DNA from: Silene conica
Taxonomy: Eukaryota; Streptophyta; Magnoliopsida; Caryophyllales; Caryophyllaceae
Length of the DNA stretch: 64,000 nt
Direction: 5' to 3'
Assembly (NCBI GenBank): GCA_029255685.2
Contig: CM055320.2
Coordinates: 43,373,910-43,437,909 of the forward strand
Of this stretch, positions 35,635 through 49,176 are shown piece by piece. The notes beneath the pieces are model-generated. The model was not told the origin of the DNA and made no database searches. It saw only the letters and a program-made list of their open reading frames with translations. A program made the translations under genes and the position numbers. Position 1 is the first letter of the stretch, and every line of letters begins with the position of its first letter.

Positions 35635-38600
35635 AAATGTTTGTTTACTCACGAAATATATAATTTCTTATTTCGCGAATCAAGGACCTTAATATTTGAA
35701 ACCGAAACCTTATTTCGTGAAACTTTGAATTAAAATGTTTGTTCACTCACAAAATGTTTAATTTCTAGTTCGTGAATCTTGGACCTTAATTCGTGAAACC
35801 GGGACCATATTTCGTGAAACTTGGACTTAAAATATTTGTTTACTCACAAAATGTTTAATTTCTTATTTTGTGAATCTTCGACTTTAATTTGTGAACTCGG
35901 GACCTTATTTCGTGAAACTTAGACTTAAAATGTTTGTTTGCTCACAAAATGGATAATTTCTTATTTCGTGAATTTCGGACCTTAATTTGTGAAACCAGAA
36001 CCTTATTTCGTGAAATTTGGAATTAAACTGTTTGTTCAATCACGAAATGTTTAATTTCTTATTTTGTGAATCTTGGACCTTAATTTGTGAAACCGGAACT
36101 TTATTTCGTGAAACTTGGACTTCAAATGTGTGTTCACTCACGAAATGTTTAATTTCTTATTTCGTGAATCTTGGACCTTAATTTGTGAAATCGGGACCTT
36201 ATTTCGTGAAAGTTAGACTTAAAATGTTTGTTTGCTCACAAGATGGATAATTTCTTATTTCGTGAATTTCGAACCTTAATTTGTGAAACCGAAACCTTAT
36301 TTCGTGAAACTTGTATTTAAAATGTTTGTTTACTCACGAAATATATGATATCTTATTTCGCGAATCAAGGACCTTAATTTGTGAAACCGAAACCTTATTT
36401 CGTGAAACTTTGAATTAAAATGTTTGTTCACTCACAAAATGTTTAATTTCTATTTCGTGAATCTTGGACCTTAATTCGTGAAACCGGGACCTTATTTCGT
36501 GAAACTTGGACTTAAAATATTTTACTCACAAAATGTTTAATTTCTTATTTTGTGAATCTTCGACTTTAATTTGTGAACTCGGGAACTTATTTCGTGAAAC
36601 TTAGACTTAAAATGTTTGTTTGCTCACAAAATGGATAATTTCTTATTTCGTGAATTTCGGACCTTAAATTGTGAAACCAGAACCTTGTTTCGTGAAATTT
36701 GGAATTAAAATGTTTGTTCAATCACGAAATGTTTAATTTCTTATTTTGTGAATCTTGGACCTTAATTTGTGAAACCGGAACTTTATTTCGTGAAACTTGG
36801 ACTTCAAATGTCTGTTCACTCACGAAATGTTTAATTTCTTATTTCGTGAATCTTGGACCTTAATTTGTGAAATCGGGACCTTATTTCGTGAAAGTTAGAC
36901 TTAAAATGTTTGTTTGCTCACAAGATGGATAATTTCTTATTTCGTGAATTTCGGACCTTAATTTGTGAAACCGAAACCTTATTTCGTGAAACTTGTATTT
37001 AAAATGTTTGTTTACTCACGAAATATATAATATCTTATTTCGCGAATCAAGGACCTTAATTTGTGAAACCGAAACCTTATTTCGTGAAACTTTGAATTAA
37101 AATGTTTGTTCACTCACAAAATGTTTAATTTCTATTTCGTGAATCTTGGATCTTAATTCGTGAAACCGGGACCTTATTTCGTGAAACTTGGACGTAAAAT
37201 ATTTGTTTACTCACAAAATGTTTAATTTCTTATTTTGTGAATCTTCGACTTTAATTTGTGAACTCGGGACCTTATTTCGTGAAACTTAGACTTAAAATTT
37301 TTGTTTGCTCACAAAATCGATAATTTCTTATTTCGTGAATTTCGGACCTTAATTTGTGAAACCAGAACCTTATTTCGTGAAATTTGGAATTAAAATGTTT
37401 GTTCAATCACGAAATGTTTAATTTCTTATTTTGTGAATCTTGGACCTTAATTTGTGAAACCGGAACTTTATTTCGTGAAACTTGGACTTCAAATGTCTGT
37501 TCACTCACGAAATGTTAAATTTTTATTTCGTGAATCTTGGACCTTAATTTGTGAAATCGGGACCTTATTTCGTGAAAGTTAGACTTGAAATGTTTGTTTG
37601 CTCACAAGATGGATAATTTCTTATTTCGTGAATATCGGACCTTAATTTGTGAAACCGAAACCTTATTTCGTGAAACTTGTATTTAAAATGTTTGTTTACT
37701 CACGAAATATATAATTTCTTATTTCGCGAATCAAGGACCTTAATTTTTGAAACCGAAACCTTATTTCGTGAAACTTTGAATTAAAATGTTTGTTCACTCA
37801 CAAAATGTTTAATTTCTATTTCGTGAATCTTGGACCTTAATTCGTGAAACCGGGACCATATTTCGTGAAACTTGGACTTAAAATATTTGTTTACTCACAA
37901 AATGTTTAATTTCTTATTTTGTGAATCTTCGACTTTAATTTGTGAACTCGGGACCTTATTTCGTGAAACTTAGACTTAAAATGTTTGTTTGCTCACAAAA
38001 TGGATAATTTCTTATTTCGTGAATTTCGGACCTTAATTTGTGAAACCAGAACCTTATTTCGTGAAATTTGGAATTAAACTGTTTGTTCAATCACGAAATG
38101 TTTAATTTCTTATTTTGTGAATCTTGGACCTTAATTTGTGAAACCGGAACTTTATTTCGTGAAACTTGGACTTCAAATGTCTGTTCATTCACGAAATGTT
38201 TAATTTCTTATTTCGTGAATCTTGGACCTTAATTTGTGAAATCGGGACCTTATTTCGTGAAAGTTAGACTTAAAATGTTTGTTTGCTCACAAGATGGATA
38301 ATTTCTTATTTCGTGAATTTCGGACCTTAATTTGTGAAACCAAAACCTTATTTCGTGAAACTTGTATTTAAAATGTTTGTTTACTCACGAAATATATGAT
38401 ATCTTATTTCGCGAATCAAGGACCTTAATTTGTGAAACCGAAACCTTATTTCGTGAAACTTTGAATTAAAATGTTTGTTCACTCACAAAATGTTTGATTT
38501 CTATTTCGTGAATCTTGGACCTTAATTCGTGAAACCGGGACCTTATTTCGTGAAACTTGGACTTAAAATATTTTACTCACAAAATGTTTAATTTCTTATT

Positions 38601-41600
38601 TTGTGAATCTTCGACTTTAATTTGTGAACTCGGGACCTTATTTCGTGAAACTTAGACTTAAAATGTTTGTTTGCTCACAAAATGGATAATTTCTTATTTC
38701 GTGAATTTCGGACCTTAAATTGTGAAACAAGAACCTTATTTCGTGAAATTCGGAATTAAAATGTTTGTTCAATCACGAAATGTTTAATTTCTTATTTTGT
38801 GAATCTTGGACCTTAATTTGTGAAACCGGAACTTTATTTCGTGAAACTTGGACTTCAAATGTCTGTTCACTCACGAAATGTTTAATTTCTTATTTCGTGA
38901 ATCTTGGACCTTAATTTGTGAAATCGGGACCTTATTTCGTGAAAGTTAGACTTAAAATGTTTGTTTGCTCACAAGATGGATAATTTCTTATTTCGTGAAT
39001 TTCGGACCTTAATTTGTGAAACCGAAACCTTATTTCGTGAAACTTGTATTTAAAATGTTTGTTTACTCACGAAATATATAATTTCTTATTTCGCGAATCA
39101 AGGACCTTAATTTGTGAAACCGAAACCTTATTTCGTGAAACTTTGAATTAAAATGTTTGTTCACTCACAAAATGTTTAATTTCTATTTCGTGAATCTTGG
39201 ACCTTAATTCGTGAAACCGGGACCTTATTTCGTGAAACTTGGACTTAAAATATTTGTTTACTCACAAAATGTTTAATTTCTTATTTTGTGAATCTCCGAC
39301 TTTAATTTGTGAACTCGGGACCTTATTTCGTGAAACTTAGACTTAAAATGTTTGTTTCCTCACAAAATGGATAATTTCTTATTTCGTGAATTTCGGACCT
39401 TAATTTGTGAAACCAGAACCTTATTTCGTGAAATTTGGAATTAAAATGTTTGTTCAATCACGAAATGTTTAATTTCTTATTTTGTGAATCTTGGACCTTA
39501 ATTTGTGAAACCGGAACTTTATTTCGTGTAACTTGGACTTAAAATGTTTGTTCACTCACGAAATGTTTAATTTCTTATTTCGTGAATCTTGGACCTTAAT
39601 TTGTGAAATCGGGACCTTATTTCGTGAAAGTTAGACTTAAAATGTTTGTTTGCTCACAAGATGGATAATTTCTTATTTCGTGAATTTCGGACCTTAATTT
39701 GTGAAACCGAAACCTTATTTCGTGAAACTTGTATTTAAAATGTTTGTTTACTCACGAAATATATAATTTCTTATTTCGCGAATCAAGGACCTTAATTTGT
39801 GAAACCGAAACCTTATTTCGTGAAACTTTGAATTAAAATGTTTGTTCACTCACAAAATGTTTAATTTCTATTTCGTGAATCTTGGACCTTAATTCGTGAA
39901 ACCGGGACCTTATTTCGTGAAACTTGGACTTAAAATATTTGTTTACTCACAAAATGTTTAATTTCTTATTTTGTGAATCTTCGACTTTAATTTGTGAACT
40001 CGGGACCTTATTTCGTGAAACTTAGACTTAAAATGTTTGTTTGCTCACAAAATGGATAATTTCTTATTTCGTGAATTTCGGAACTTAATTTGTGAAACCA
40101 GAACCTTATTTCGTGAAATTTGGAATTAAAATGTTTGTTCAATGACGAAATGTTTAATTTCTTATTTTGTGAATCTTGGACCATAATTTGTGAAACCGGA
40201 ACTTTATTTCGTGAAACTTGGACTTAAAATGTTTGTTCACTCACGAAATGTTTAATTTCTTATTTCGTGAATCTTGGACCTTAATTTGTGAAATCGGGAC
40301 CTTATTTCGTGAAAGTTAGACTTAAAATGTTTGTTTGCTCACAAGATGGATAATTTCTTATTTCTTGAATTTCGGACCTTAATTTGTGAAACCGAAACCT
40401 TATTTCGTGAAACTTGTATTTAAAATGTTTGTTTACTCACGAAATATATAATATCTTATTTCGCGAATCAAGGACCTTAATTTGTGAAACCGAAACCTTA
40501 TTTCGTGAAACTTTGAATTAAAATGTTTGTTCACTCACAAAATGTTTAATTTCTATTTCGTGAATCTTGGACCTTAATTCGTGAAACCGGGACCATATTT
40601 CGTGAAACTTGGACTTAAAATATTTGTTTACTCACAAAATGTTTAATTTCTTATTTTGTGAATCTTCGACTTTAATTTGTGAACTCGGGACCTTATTTCG
40701 TGAAACTTAGACTTAAAATGTTTGTTTGCTCACAAAATGGATAATTTCTTATTTCGTGAATTTCGGACCTTAATTTGTGAAACCAGAACCTTATTTCGTG
40801 AAATTTGGAATTAAACTGTTTGTTCAATCACGAAATGTTTAATTTCTTATTTTGTGAATCTTGGACCTTAATTTGTGAAACCGGAACTTTATTTCGTGAA
40901 ACTTGGACTTCAAATGTCTGTTCATTCACGAAATGTTTAATTTCTTATTTCGTGAATCTTGGACCTTAATTTGTGAAATCGGGACCTTATTTCGTGAAAG
41001 TTAGACTTAAAATGTTTGTTTGCTCACAAGATGGATAATTTCTTATTTCGTGAATTTCGGACCTTAATTTGTGAAACCAAAACCTTATTTCGTGAAACTT
41101 GTATTTAAAATGTTTGTTTACTCACGAAATATATGATATCTTATTTCGCGAATCAAGGACCTTAATTTGTGAAACCGAAACCTTATTTCGTGAAACTTTG
41201 AATTAAAATGTTTGTTCACTCACAAAATGTTTGATTTCTATTTCGTGAATCTTGGACCTTAATTCGTGAAACCGGGACCTTATTTCGTGAAACTTGGACT
41301 TAAAATATTTTACTCACAAAATGTTTAATTTCTTATTTTGTGAATCTTCGACTTTAATTTGTGAACTCGGGAACTTATTTCGTGAAACTTAGACTTAAAA
41401 TGTTTGTTTGCTCACAAAATGGATAATTTCTTATTTCGTGAATTTCGGACCTTAAATTGTGAAACCAGAACCTTGTTTCGTGAAATTTGGAATTAAAATG
41501 TTTGTTCAATCACGAAATGTTTAATTTCTTATTTTGTGAATCTTGGACCTTAATTTGTGAAACCGGAACTTTATTTCGTGAAACTTGGACTTCAAATGTC

Positions 41601-43840
41601 TGTTCACTCACGAAATGTTTAATTTCTTATTTCGTGAATCTTGGACCTTAATTTGTGAAATCGGGACCTTATTTCGTGAAAGTTAGACTTGAAATGTTTG
41701 TTTGCGCACAAGATGGATAATTTCTTATTTCGTGAATTTCAGACCTTAATTTGTGAAACCAAAACCTTATTTCGTGAAACTTGTATTTAAAATGTTTGTT
41801 TACTCACGAAATATATAATTTCTTATTTCGCGAATCAAGGACCTTAATTTGTGAAAACGAAACCTTATTTCGTGAAACTTTGAATTAAAATGTTTGTTCA
41901 CTCACAAAATGTTTATTTTCTATTTCGTGAATCTTGGACCTTAATTCGTGAAACCGGGACCTTATTTCGTGAAACATTGACTTAAAATATTTGTTTACTC
42001 ACAAAATGTTTAATTTCTTATTTTGTGAATCTTCGACTTTAATTTGTGGACTCGGGACCTTATTTCGTGAAACTTAGACTTAAATTGTTTGTTTGCTCAC
42101 AAAATGGATAATTTCTTATTTTGTGAATTTCGGACCTTAATTTGTGAAACCAGAACCTTATTTCGTGAAATTTGGAATTAAAATGTTTGTTCAATCACGA
42201 AATGTTTAATTTCTTATTTTGTGAATCTTGGACCTTAATTTATGAAACCGGAACTTTATTTCGTGAAACTTGGACTTCAAATGTCTGTTCACTCACGAAA
42301 TGTTTAATTTCTTATTTCGTGAATCTTGGACCTTAATTTGTGAAAACGGGACCTTATTTCGTGAAAGTTGGACTTAAAATGTTTGTTTGCTCACAAGATG
42401 GATAATTTCTTATTTCGTGAATTTCGGACCTTAATATGTGAAACCGAAACCTTATTTCGTGAAACTTGTATTTAAAATGTTTGTTTACTCACGAAATATA
42501 TAATATCTTATTTCGCGAATCAAGGACCTTAATTTGTGAAACCGAAACCTTATTTCGTGAAACTTTGAATTAAAATGTTTGTTCACTCACAAAATGTTTA
42601 ATTTCTATTTCGTGAATCTTGGACCTTAATTCGTGAAACCGGGACCTTATTTCGTGAAACTTGGACTTAAAATATTTTACTCACAAAATGTTTAATTTCT
42701 TATTTTGTGAATTTTCGACTTTAATTTGTGAACTCGGACCTTATTTCGTGAAACTTAGACTTAAAATGTTTGTTTGCTCACAAAATGGATAATTTCTTAT
42801 TTCGTGAATTTCGGACCTTAATTTGTGAAACCAGAACCTTATTTCGTGAAATTTAGAATTAAAATGTTTGTTCAATCACGAAATGTTTAATTTCTTATTT
42901 TGTGAATCTTGGACCTTAATTTGTGAAACCGGAATTTTATTTCGTGAAACTTGGACTTCAAATGTCTGGTCACTCACGAAATGTTTAATTTCTTATTTCC
43001 TGAATCTTGGACCTTAATTTGTGAAATCGGGACCTTATTTCGTGAAAGTTAGACTTAAAATGTTTGTTTGCTCACAAGATGGATAATTTCTTATTTCGTG
43101 AATTTCGGACCTTAATTTGTGAAACCGAAACCATATTTCGTGAAACTTGTTCTTAAAATGTTTGTTTACTCACGAAATATATAATATCTTATTTCGCGAA
43201 TCAAGGACCTTAATTTGTGAAACCGAAACCTTATTTCGTGAAACTTTGAATTAAAATGTTTGTTCACTCACAAAATGTTTAATTTCTATTTCGTGAATCT
43301 TGGACCTTAATTCGTGAAACCGGGACCTTATTTCGTGAAACTTGGACTTAAAATATTTGTTTACTCACAAAATGTTTAATTTCTTATTTGGTGAATCTTC
43401 GACTTTAATTTGTGAACTCGGGACCTTATTTCGTGAAACTTAGACTTAAAATGTTTGTTTGCTCACAAAATGGATAATTTCTTATTTCGTGAATTTCGGA
43501 CCTTAATTTGTGAAACCAGAACCTTATTTCGTGAAATTTGGAATTAAAATGTTTGTTCAATCACGAAATGTTTAATTTCTTATTTTGTGAATCTTGGACC
43601 TTAATTTGTGAAACCGGAACTTTATTTCGTGAAACTGTGACTTCAAATGTTTGTTCACTCACGAAATGTTTAATTTCTTATTTCGTGAATCTTGGACCTT
43701 AATTTGTGAAATCGGGACCTTATTTCGTGAAAGTTAGACTTAAAATGTTTTTTTGTTCACAAAATGGATAATTTCTTATTTCGTGAATTTCGGACCTTAA
43801 TTTGTGAAACCGAAAACTTATTTCGTGAAACTTGTATTTA
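35635..43840. repeat. Run of twelve 7-monomer HOR units
   Basis: Units start at 35635, 36320, 37002, 37686, 38371, 39053, 39738, 40423, 41108, 41790, 42475 and 43156, with lengths of 681-685 bp. The 95-bp C is present in 36320, 38371, 41108 and 42475. The run is a patchwork of unit families: 38371 and 41108 share TGTTTGATTTC in B, but their D monomers differ. Units from 41790 on carry more private substitutions than those to the left. Confidence 0.94.
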
Positions 43841-44133
43841 AAATGTTTGTTTACTCACGAAATATATAATTTCTTATTTCGCGAATCAAGTACCTTAATT
43901 TGTGAAACCGAAACCTTATTTCGTAAAACTTTGAATTAAAATGTTTGTTCACTCACAAAATGTTTAATTTCTATTTCGTGAATCTTGGACCTTAATTCGT
44001 GAAACCGGAACCTTATTTCATGAAACTTGGACTTAAAATATTTGTTTACTCACAAAATGTTTAATTTCTTATTTTGTGAATCTTCGACCTTAATTTGTGA
44101 ACTCGGGACCTTATTTCGTGAAACTTAGACTTA

Positions 44134-44329
44134 AAATGTTTGTTTGCTCACAAAATGGATAATTTCTTATTTCGTGAATTTCGGACCTTAATTTGTGAAA
44201 CCAGAACCTTATTTCGTGAAATTTGGAATTAAAATGTTTGTTCACTCACGAAATGTTTAATTTCTTATTTCGTGAATCTTGGACATTAATTTGTGAAATC
44301 GAGACCTTATTTCGTGAAACTTAGACTTA
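44134..44329. repeat. D-to-F junction, monomer E absent
   Basis: D at 44134-44231 is followed directly by F at 44232 (TTGTTCACTCACG, AAATCGAGACC). The join falls at or near the monomer boundary. The F ends AAACTTAGACTTA, a C-like ending, so the F is itself somewhat mosaic. The next G is 97 bp (CTCACAAATGG). Confidence 0.88.
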
Positions 44330-44524
44330 AAATGTTTGTTTGCTCACAAATGGATAATTTCTTATTTCGTGAATTTCAGACCTTAATTGGTGAAACCGAA
44401 ACCTTATTTCGTGAAACTTGTATTTAAAATGTTTGTTTACTCACGAAATATATAATTTCTTATTTCGCGAATCAAGGACCTTAATTTGTGAAACCGAAAC
44501 CTTATTTCGTGAAACTTTGAATTA

Positions 44525-44622
44525 AAATGTTTGTTCACTCACAAAATGTTTAATTTCTTATTTTGTGAATCATCGACCTTAATTTGTGAACTCGGGACCT
44601 TATTTCGTGAAACTTAGACTTA
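44525..44622. repeat. B/C hybrid monomer
   Basis: B leader (TTGTTCACTCACAAAATG) joined to C (TTATTTTGTGAATCATCGACC, first 20 bases; GTGAACTCGGGACC; AAACTTAGACTTA). One monomer is lost. The crossover lies in the leader shared by B and C. Confidence 0.9.
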
Positions 44623-45014
44623 AAATGTTTGTTTGCTCACAAAATGGATAATTTCTTATTTCGTGAATTTCGGACCTTAATTTGTGAAACCAGAACCTTA
44701 TTTCGTGAAATTTTAAATTAAAATGTTTGTTCAATCACGAAATGTTTAATTTCTTATTTTGTGAATCTTGGACCTTAATTTGTGAAACCGGAACTTTATT
44801 TCGTGTAACTTGGACTTAAAATGTTTGTTCACTCACGAAATGTTTAATTTCTTATTTCGTGAATCTTGGACCTTAATTTGTGAAATCGGGACCTTATTTC
44901 GTGAAAGTTAGACCTAAAATGTTTGTTTGCTCACAAAATGGATAATTTCTTATTTCGTGAATTTCGGACCTTAATTTGTGAAACCGAAACCTTATTTCGT
45001 GAAACTTGTATTTA

Positions 45015-47780
45015 AAATGTTTGTTTACTCACGAAATATATAATTTCTTATTTCGCGAATCAAGGACCTTTATTTGTGAAACCGAAACCTTATTTCGTGA
45101 AACTTTGAATTAAAATGTTTGTTCACTCACAAAATGTTTAATTTCTTATTTCGTGAATCTTGGACCTTAATCCGTGAAACCGTGACCTTATTTCGTGAAA
45201 CTTTGACTTAAAATATTTGTTTTTACTCACAAAATGTTTAATTTCTTATTTTGTGAATCTTCGACCTTAATTTGTGAACTCGGGACCTTATTTCGTCAAA
45301 CTTAGACTTAAAATATTTGTTTCCTCACAAAATGGATAATTTCTTATTTCGTGAATTTTGGACCTTAACTTGTGAAACCAGAACCTTATTTCGTGAAATT
45401 TGGAATTAAAATGTTTGTTCAATCACGAAATGTTTAATTTCTTATTTTGTGAATCTTGGACCTTAATTTGTGAAACCGGAACTTTATTTCGTGAAACTTG
45501 GATCGGACTTAAAATGTTTGTTCACTCACGAAATGTTTAATTTCTTATTTCATGAATCTTGGACCTTAATTTGTGAAATCGGGACCTTATTTCGTGAAAG
45601 TTAGACTTAAAATGTTTGTTTGCTCACAAAATGGATAATTTCTTATTTCGTGATTTTCGGACCTTAATTTGTGAAACCGAAACCTTATTTCGTGAAACTT
45701 GTATTTAAAATGTTTGTTTACTTACGAAATATATATATAATTTCTTATTTCGCGAATCAAGGACCTTAATTTGTGAAACCGAAACCTTATTTCGTGAAAC
45801 TTTGAATTAAAATGTTTGTTCACTCACAAAATGTTTAATTTCTTATTTCGTGAATCTTGGACCTTAATTCATGAAACCGTGACCTTATTTCGTGAAACTT
45901 GGACTTAAAATATTTGTTTACTCACAAAATGTTTAATTTCTTATTTTGTGAATTTTCGACCTTAATTTATGAACTCGGGACCTTATTTCGTGAAACTTAG
46001 ACTTAAAATGTTTGTTTGCTCACAAAATGGATAATTTCTTATTTCGTGAATTTCGGACCTTAATTTGTGAAACCAGAACCTTATTTCGTGAAATTTGGAA
46101 TTAAAATGTTTGTTCAATCACGAAATGTTTAATTTCTTATTTTGTGAATCTTGAACCTTAATTTGTGAAACCGGAACTTTATTTCGTGAAACTTGGACTC
46201 AAAATGTTTGTTCACTCACGAAATATTTAATTTCTTATTTCATGAATCTTGGACCTTAATTTGTGAAATCGGGACCTTATTTCGTGAAAGTTAGACCTAA
46301 AATGTTTGTTTGCTCACAAAATGGATAATTTCTTATTTCGTGAATTTCGGACCTTAATTTGTGAAACCGAAACCTTATTTCGTGAAACTTGTATTTAAAA
46401 TGTTTGTTTACTCACGAAATATATAATTTCTTATTTCGCGAATCAAGGACCTTAATTTGTGAAACCGAAACCTTATTTCGTGAAACTTTGAATTAAAATG
46501 TTTGTTCACTCACAAAATGTTTAATTTCTTATTTCGTGAATCTTGGACCTTAATCCGTGAAACCGTGACCTTATTTCGTGAAACTTTGACTTAAAATATT
46601 TGTTTTTACTCACAAAATGTTTAATTTCTTATTTTGTGAATCTTCGACCTTAATTTGTGAACTCGGGACCTTATTTCGTCAAACTTAGACTTAAAATATT
46701 TGTTTCCTCACAAAATGGATAATTTCTTATTTCGTGAATTTTGGACCTTAACTTGTGAAACCAGAACCTTATTTCGTGAAATTTGGAATTAAAATGTTTG
46801 TTCAATCACGAAATGTTTAATTTCTTATTTTGTGAATCTTGGACCTTAATTTGTGAAACCGGAACTTTATTTCGTGAAACTTGGATCGGACTTAAAATGT
46901 TTGTTCACTCACGAAATGTTTAATTTCTTATTTCATGAATCTTGGACCTTAATTTGTGAAATCGGGACCTTATTTCGTGAAAGTTAGACTTAAAATGTTT
47001 GTTTGCTCACAAAATGGATAATTTCTTATTTCGTGATTTTCGGACCTTAATTTGTGAAACCGAAACCTTATTTCGTGAAACTTGTATTTAAAATGTTTGT
47101 TTACTTACGAAATATATATATAATTTCTTATTTCGCGAATCAAGGACCTTAATTTGTGAAACCGAAACCTTATTTCGTGAAACTTTGAATTAAAATGTTT
47201 GTTCACTCACAAAATGTTTAATTTCTTATTTCGTGAATCTTGGACCTTAATTCATGAAACCGTGACCTTATTTCGTGAAACTTGGACTTAAAATATTTGT
47301 TTACTCACAAAATGTTTAATTTCTTATTTTGTGAATTTTCGACCTTAATTTGTGAACTCGGGACCTTATTTCGTGAAACTTAGACTTAAAATGTTTGTTT
47401 GCTCACAAAATGGATAATTTCTTATTTCGTGAATTTCGGACCTTAATTTGTGAAACCAGAACCTTATTTCGTGAAATTTGGAATTAAAATGTTTGTTCAA
47501 TCACGAAAACTTTAATTTCTTATTTTGTGAATCTTGAACCTTAATTTGTGAAACCGGAACTTTATTTCGTGAAACTTGGACTCAAAATGTTTGTTCACTC
47601 ACGAAATATTTAATTTCTTATTTCATGAATCTTGGACCTTAATTTGTGAAATCGGGACCTTATTTCGTGAAAGTTAGACCTAAAATGTTTGTTTGCTCAC
47701 AAAATGGATAATTTCTTATTTCGTGAATTTCGGACCTTAATTTGTGAAACCGAAACCTTATTTCGTGAAACTTGTATTTA
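45015..47780. repeat. Two tandem 14-monomer units of 1383 bp
   Basis: 45015-46397 and 46398-47780 each consist of a 693-bp HOR (100-bp C, 103-bp E with ATCGG) and a 690-bp HOR (102-bp A with extra AT pairs, F starting after TTGGACTC). I saw only about three or four base differences between them, for example CACGAAATG against CACGAAAAC in the second E. Confidence 0.93.
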
Positions 47781-49176
47781 AAATGTTTGTTTACTCACGA
47801 AATATATAATTTCTTATTTCGCGAATCAAGGACCTTAATTTGTGAAACCGAAACCTTATTTCGTGAAACTTTGAATTAAAATGTTTGTTCACTCACAAAA
47901 TGTTTAATTTCTTATTTCGTGAATCTTGGACCTTAATCCGTGAAACCGTGACCTTATTTCGTGAAACTTTGACTTAAAATATTTGTTTTTACTCACAAAA
48001 TGTTTAATTTCTTATTTTGTGAATCTTCGACCTTAATTTGTGAACTCGGGACCTTATTTCGTCAAACTTAGACTTAAAATGTTTGTTTCCTCACAAAATG
48101 GATAATTTCTTATTTCGTGAATTTTGGACCTTAACTTGTGAAACCAGAACCTTATTTCGTGAAATTTGGAATTAAAATGTTTGTTCAATCACGAAATGTT
48201 TAATTTCTTATTTTGTGAATCTTGGACCTTAATTTGTGAAACCGGATCGGAACATTATTTCGTGAAACTTGGATCGGACTTAAAATGTTTGTTCACTCAC
48301 GAAATGTTTAATTTCTTATTTCATGAATCTTGGACCTTAATTTGTGAAATCGGGACCTTATTTCGTGAAAGTTAGACTTAAAATGTTTGTTTGCTCACAA
48401 AATGGATAATTTCTTATTTCGTGAATTTCGGACCTTAATTTGTGAAACCGAAACCTTATTTCGTGAAACTTGTATTTAAAATGTTTGTTTACTCACGAAA
48501 TATATAATTTCTTATTTCGCGAATCAAGGACCTTAATTTGTGAAACCGAAACCTTATTTCGTGAAACTTTGAATTAAAATGTTTGTTCACTCACAAAATG
48601 TTTAATTTCTTATTTCGTGAATCTTGGACCTTAATCCGTGAAACCGTGACCTTATTTCGTGAAACTTTGACTTAAAATATTTGTTTTTACTCACAAAATG
48701 TTTAATTTCTTATTTTGTGAATCTTCGACCTTAATTTGTGAACTCGGGACCTTATTTCGTCAAACTTAGACTTAAAATGTTTGTTTCCTCACAAAATGGA
48801 TAATTTCTTATTTCGTGAATTTTGGACCTTAACTTGTGAAACCAGAACCTTATTTCGTGAAATTTGGAATTAAAATGTTTGTTCAATCACGAAATGTTTA
48901 ATTTCTTATTTTGTGAATCTTGGACCTTAATTTGTGAAACCGGATCGGAACTTTATTTCGTGAAACTTGGATCGGACTTAAAATGTTTGTTCACTCACGA
49001 AATGTTTAATTTCTTATTTCATGAATCTTGGACCTTAATTTGTGAAATCGGGACCTTATTTCGTGAAAGTTAGACTTAAAATGTTTGTTTGCTCACAAAA
49101 TGGATAATTTCTTATTTCGTGAATTTCGGACCTTAATTTGTGAAACCGAAACCTTATTTCGTGAAACTTGTATTTA
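47781..49176. repeat. Two tandem 698-bp HOR units with doubled ATCGG inserts
   Basis: 47781-48478 and 48479-49176 are 7-mers whose E monomers are 108 bp, with ATCGG inserted at the end of both subrepeat 2 (ACCGGATCGGAAC) and subrepeat 3 (TTGGATCGGAC). The C monomers are 100 bp. The copies differ by very little (GGAACATTATTTCG against GGAACTTTATTTCG). Confidence 0.93.

Larger units (their letters stand above)
33383..37001. repeat. Segmental duplication, copy 2 (3619 bp)
   Basis: Tandem partner of 29082-33382, with units 33383, 34068, 34753 (9-mer), 35635 and 36320. It is 682 bp shorter because it has one instead of two units of the 32019/32701 type. The G after 35635 has TTTCGAACC and the G after 36320 has TTTCGGACC. 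This matches copy 1 with 32019 as the surplus unit. Confidence 0.9.
43841..45014. repeat. Transition zone: two 6-monomer units
   Basis: Unit 43841-44426 (586 bp) is A, B, C, D, F, G with E missing. Unit 44427-45014 (588 bp) is A, B/C hybrid, D, E, F, G. Left-domain markers end here: the last short B starts at 43939, and CACAAGATGG is last seen in the G near 43.07 kb. Right-domain markers begin (C CGACCTTAA from 44086; 98-bp B from 45113). Confidence 0.9.

Noticed and set aside
28921-37001. Assembly artefact as the only explanation for the exact large duplications
   Set aside because: It cannot be excluded from sequence alone, but the copies differ by a whole HOR and are joined by normal monomer junctions, which fits real unequal exchange. 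Long-read depth would settle it.
48166-48375. Open reading frame of 69 codons
   Set aside because: It spans the 108-bp E with two ATCGG inserts and the following F. The length of E is a multiple of three by chance, so no stop is met. Its translation is just satellite repeat sequence.
48864-49073. Open reading frame of 69 codons, near-identical to the one 698 bp upstream
   Set aside because: It is the same satellite frame in the tandem 698-bp copy. Two copies reflect array duplication, not a conserved protein.
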